Shown piece by piece: positions 49,804 to 50,646 of a DNA stretch of 50,646 bases; the first letter of the stretch is position 1, and every line of letters starts with the position of its first letter. The DNA comes from CAYPAV01 sp964408805. GTDB lineage: Bacteria; Pseudomonadota; Alphaproteobacteria; UBA8366. Location: the NCBI GenBank assembly GCA_964408805.1, contig CAYPAV010000027.1, positions 1 to 50,646 on the forward strand, in the 5' to 3' direction. The translations under genes and the position numbers were made by a program. The notes under the pieces are model-generated. The model did no database searches. It was not told the DNA's origin and saw nothing but the letters and a program-made list of their open reading frames with translations.

Positions 49804-50646
49804 TTACTCACATTCTCTACTCGATATTTTCATCTTAGCGATAAACAATCCTTCTGGATCCCAATATTCATAACTATATTTTCCCCCCAACTTGAAAACA
49901 AATTCCATATCTTTGTTGTTACAAACATATTTTATAAGATGTCTTACCATATTAGCTTTAAAAATTTCTAAGTCTATACTTTCCCTTTTCATATTGATTG
50001 TATAGTGATATATCATAGTATTTTTTGTGGTTGTGATATTATTCAATACAGTATTTTCATCGATCCTAATCGGTAAATCTTTTCGTAGTTTTATAGAAGC
50101 TTGCTTTAGTGATTTTTCTAAGATACCTCCATATTTAACCTGTGTAATTATTTGTCCAACAAAACTTCCCAAATATTTTCCAGCAAATTTTCCAACCTGA
50201 CCAAACATGGAAAAAACAACCAAAAGAACACAAACAAAAATAAACCATCCAAGCACTAACCTTAAATTCGATGTTTTGGACTCTTGTTTTGGTTCTTCAT
50301 CTAATTCAAAGTTTATATCATTCTTCTCTGGTTCATCTGTTTCATCTGTTTCATCTAATGGATTTGATGGATCTGAAATTCTCAATTGTATAATAAGAAT
50401 TAGGAACGATGCGATTAATGTCGCTGGCACCCCTACGTACAAAATTTCTGAAAAATTAAAATCATCACCATCCGAAGAACCAAAAGCGCTAATTAAGATA
50501 TAAAATGTAAAAAATGTAATGCCAGAAATAAATACGGAAAGAATAACGCTTTCCTTTTGTCTTATTAGTAATATGTAAATGCCTCCTTGAACAATTGACT
50601 TGCCCCCAGGTTTCGTACCAATCGTTATGTTAGACCTTGCTCGTTG
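49804..50646 (-). CDS. Hypothetical membrane protein, N-terminally truncated by window edge
   Basis: The frame is open from the right edge (first codon CAA) to a TAA at 49804, 280 residues, so the start is outside the window. Early residues read ITIGTKPGGKSIVQGGIYIL. Three hydrophobic segments follow: about 30-57, 80-100 and 145-165. Between the second and third lies a strongly acidic linker (ETDETDEPEKNDINFELDEE), and the C-terminal 110 residues are soluble. No family was recognised. An internal TTG at 50442 also begins a frame, but the uninterrupted coding upstream makes it unlikely to be the true start. Confidence 0.6.
   Translation of the reverse strand, partial: QRARSNITIGTKPGGKSIVQGGIYILLIRQKESVILSVFISGITFFTFYILISAFGSSDGDDFNFSEILYVGVPATLIASFLILIIQLRISDPSNPLDETDETDEPEKNDINFELDEEPKQESKTSNLRLVLGWFIFVCVLLVVFSMFGQVGKFAGKYLGSFVGQIITQVKYGGILEKSLKQASIKLRKDLPIRIDENTVLNNITTTKNTMIYHYTINMKRESIDLEIFKANMVRHLIKYVCNNKDMEFVFKLGGKYSYEYWDPEGLFIAKMKISSRECE

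Larger units (their letters stand above)
49030..50646. other. AT-rich segment of foreign composition
   Basis: Base composition drops abruptly from about 60% GC or more to about 30% GC near 49,030 and stays low to the window edge. It starts inside the FkbM remnant and contains two hypothetical membrane-protein genes on the minus strand. No transposase, integrase, inverted repeat or attachment site is seen. It is likely an acquired island whose far end is outside the window. Confidence 0.7.

Overview
The window is mostly high-GC DNA with dense, long operons. It carries a promoter matching the alphaproteobacterial EcfG (general stress) consensus, so it most likely comes from a free-living, Rhodospirillales-like alphaproteobacterium; this placement is inference. 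The last 1.6 kb or so (from about 49,030) is strongly AT-rich and looks like foreign DNA.

The central feature is a pair of divergent metabolic operons meeting at about 11,962-12,083. The left (minus) operon, 11,961 to 4,228, reads: GrdB/PrdB-like selenoprotein, four Fe(II)/2-oxoglutarate dioxygenases, a fumarate-reductase-type flavoprotein placed between the third and second TauD genes, and a cystathionine beta-lyase homologue. The right (plus) operon, 12,084 to 23,366, reads: hydantoinase/oxoprolinase A and B subunits, a ThDP-dependent enzyme, an isopenicillin-N-synthase-like dioxygenase, a DAO-type flavoprotein, a redoxin selenoprotein and two family III CoA-transferases. The first gene of the left operon and the sixth of the right operon each contain an in-frame UGA inside a UxxC redox motif, followed by a bacterial-SECIS-like hairpin at suitable distance. 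They read as two selenocysteine proteins that ordinary gene calling would split. The combined inventory suggests an oxidative and hydrolytic catabolic pathway whose substrate I cannot name.

Left edge: a truncated FecR-domain protein with a Gly/Glu-rich tail, an ACMSD-like amidohydrolase, a possible 26-codon minus-strand gene with a perfect extended Shine-Dalgarno sequence and its own terminator, and a second ThDP enzyme.

Middle (23.3-35.3 kb): a Popeye-like cNMP-domain membrane protein, an acyl-CoA ligase, an arylsulfotransferase-like protein, an acyl-CoA carboxylase set (two carboxyltransferases and a 73-residue biotin carrier, without biotin carboxylase here), a frameshifted unknown gene, an ADP-forming acyl-CoA synthetase and an MmgE/PrpD protein.

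Right (35.3-47.6 kb): a second hydantoinase B/A pair lies directly downstream of the prkA-yeaH-spoVR stress operon, which has the EcfG-type promoter. Then come two small unknown proteins, a gamma-glutamyltransferase, yidD and a frameshifted DUF4177 gene. The final 3 kb holds a secreted protein broken by a 20-bp tandem duplication, a deazaflavin-type nitroreductase, an FkbM methyltransferase remnant and AT-rich membrane protein genes.

Three genes (30.5, 47.3 and 47.7 kb) carry frameshifts whose repair is exact: one 8-bp and one 20-bp tandem-repeat unit, and one single base. They may be real slippage events or assembly errors. No tRNA, rRNA, CRISPR array or intact transposase was seen.
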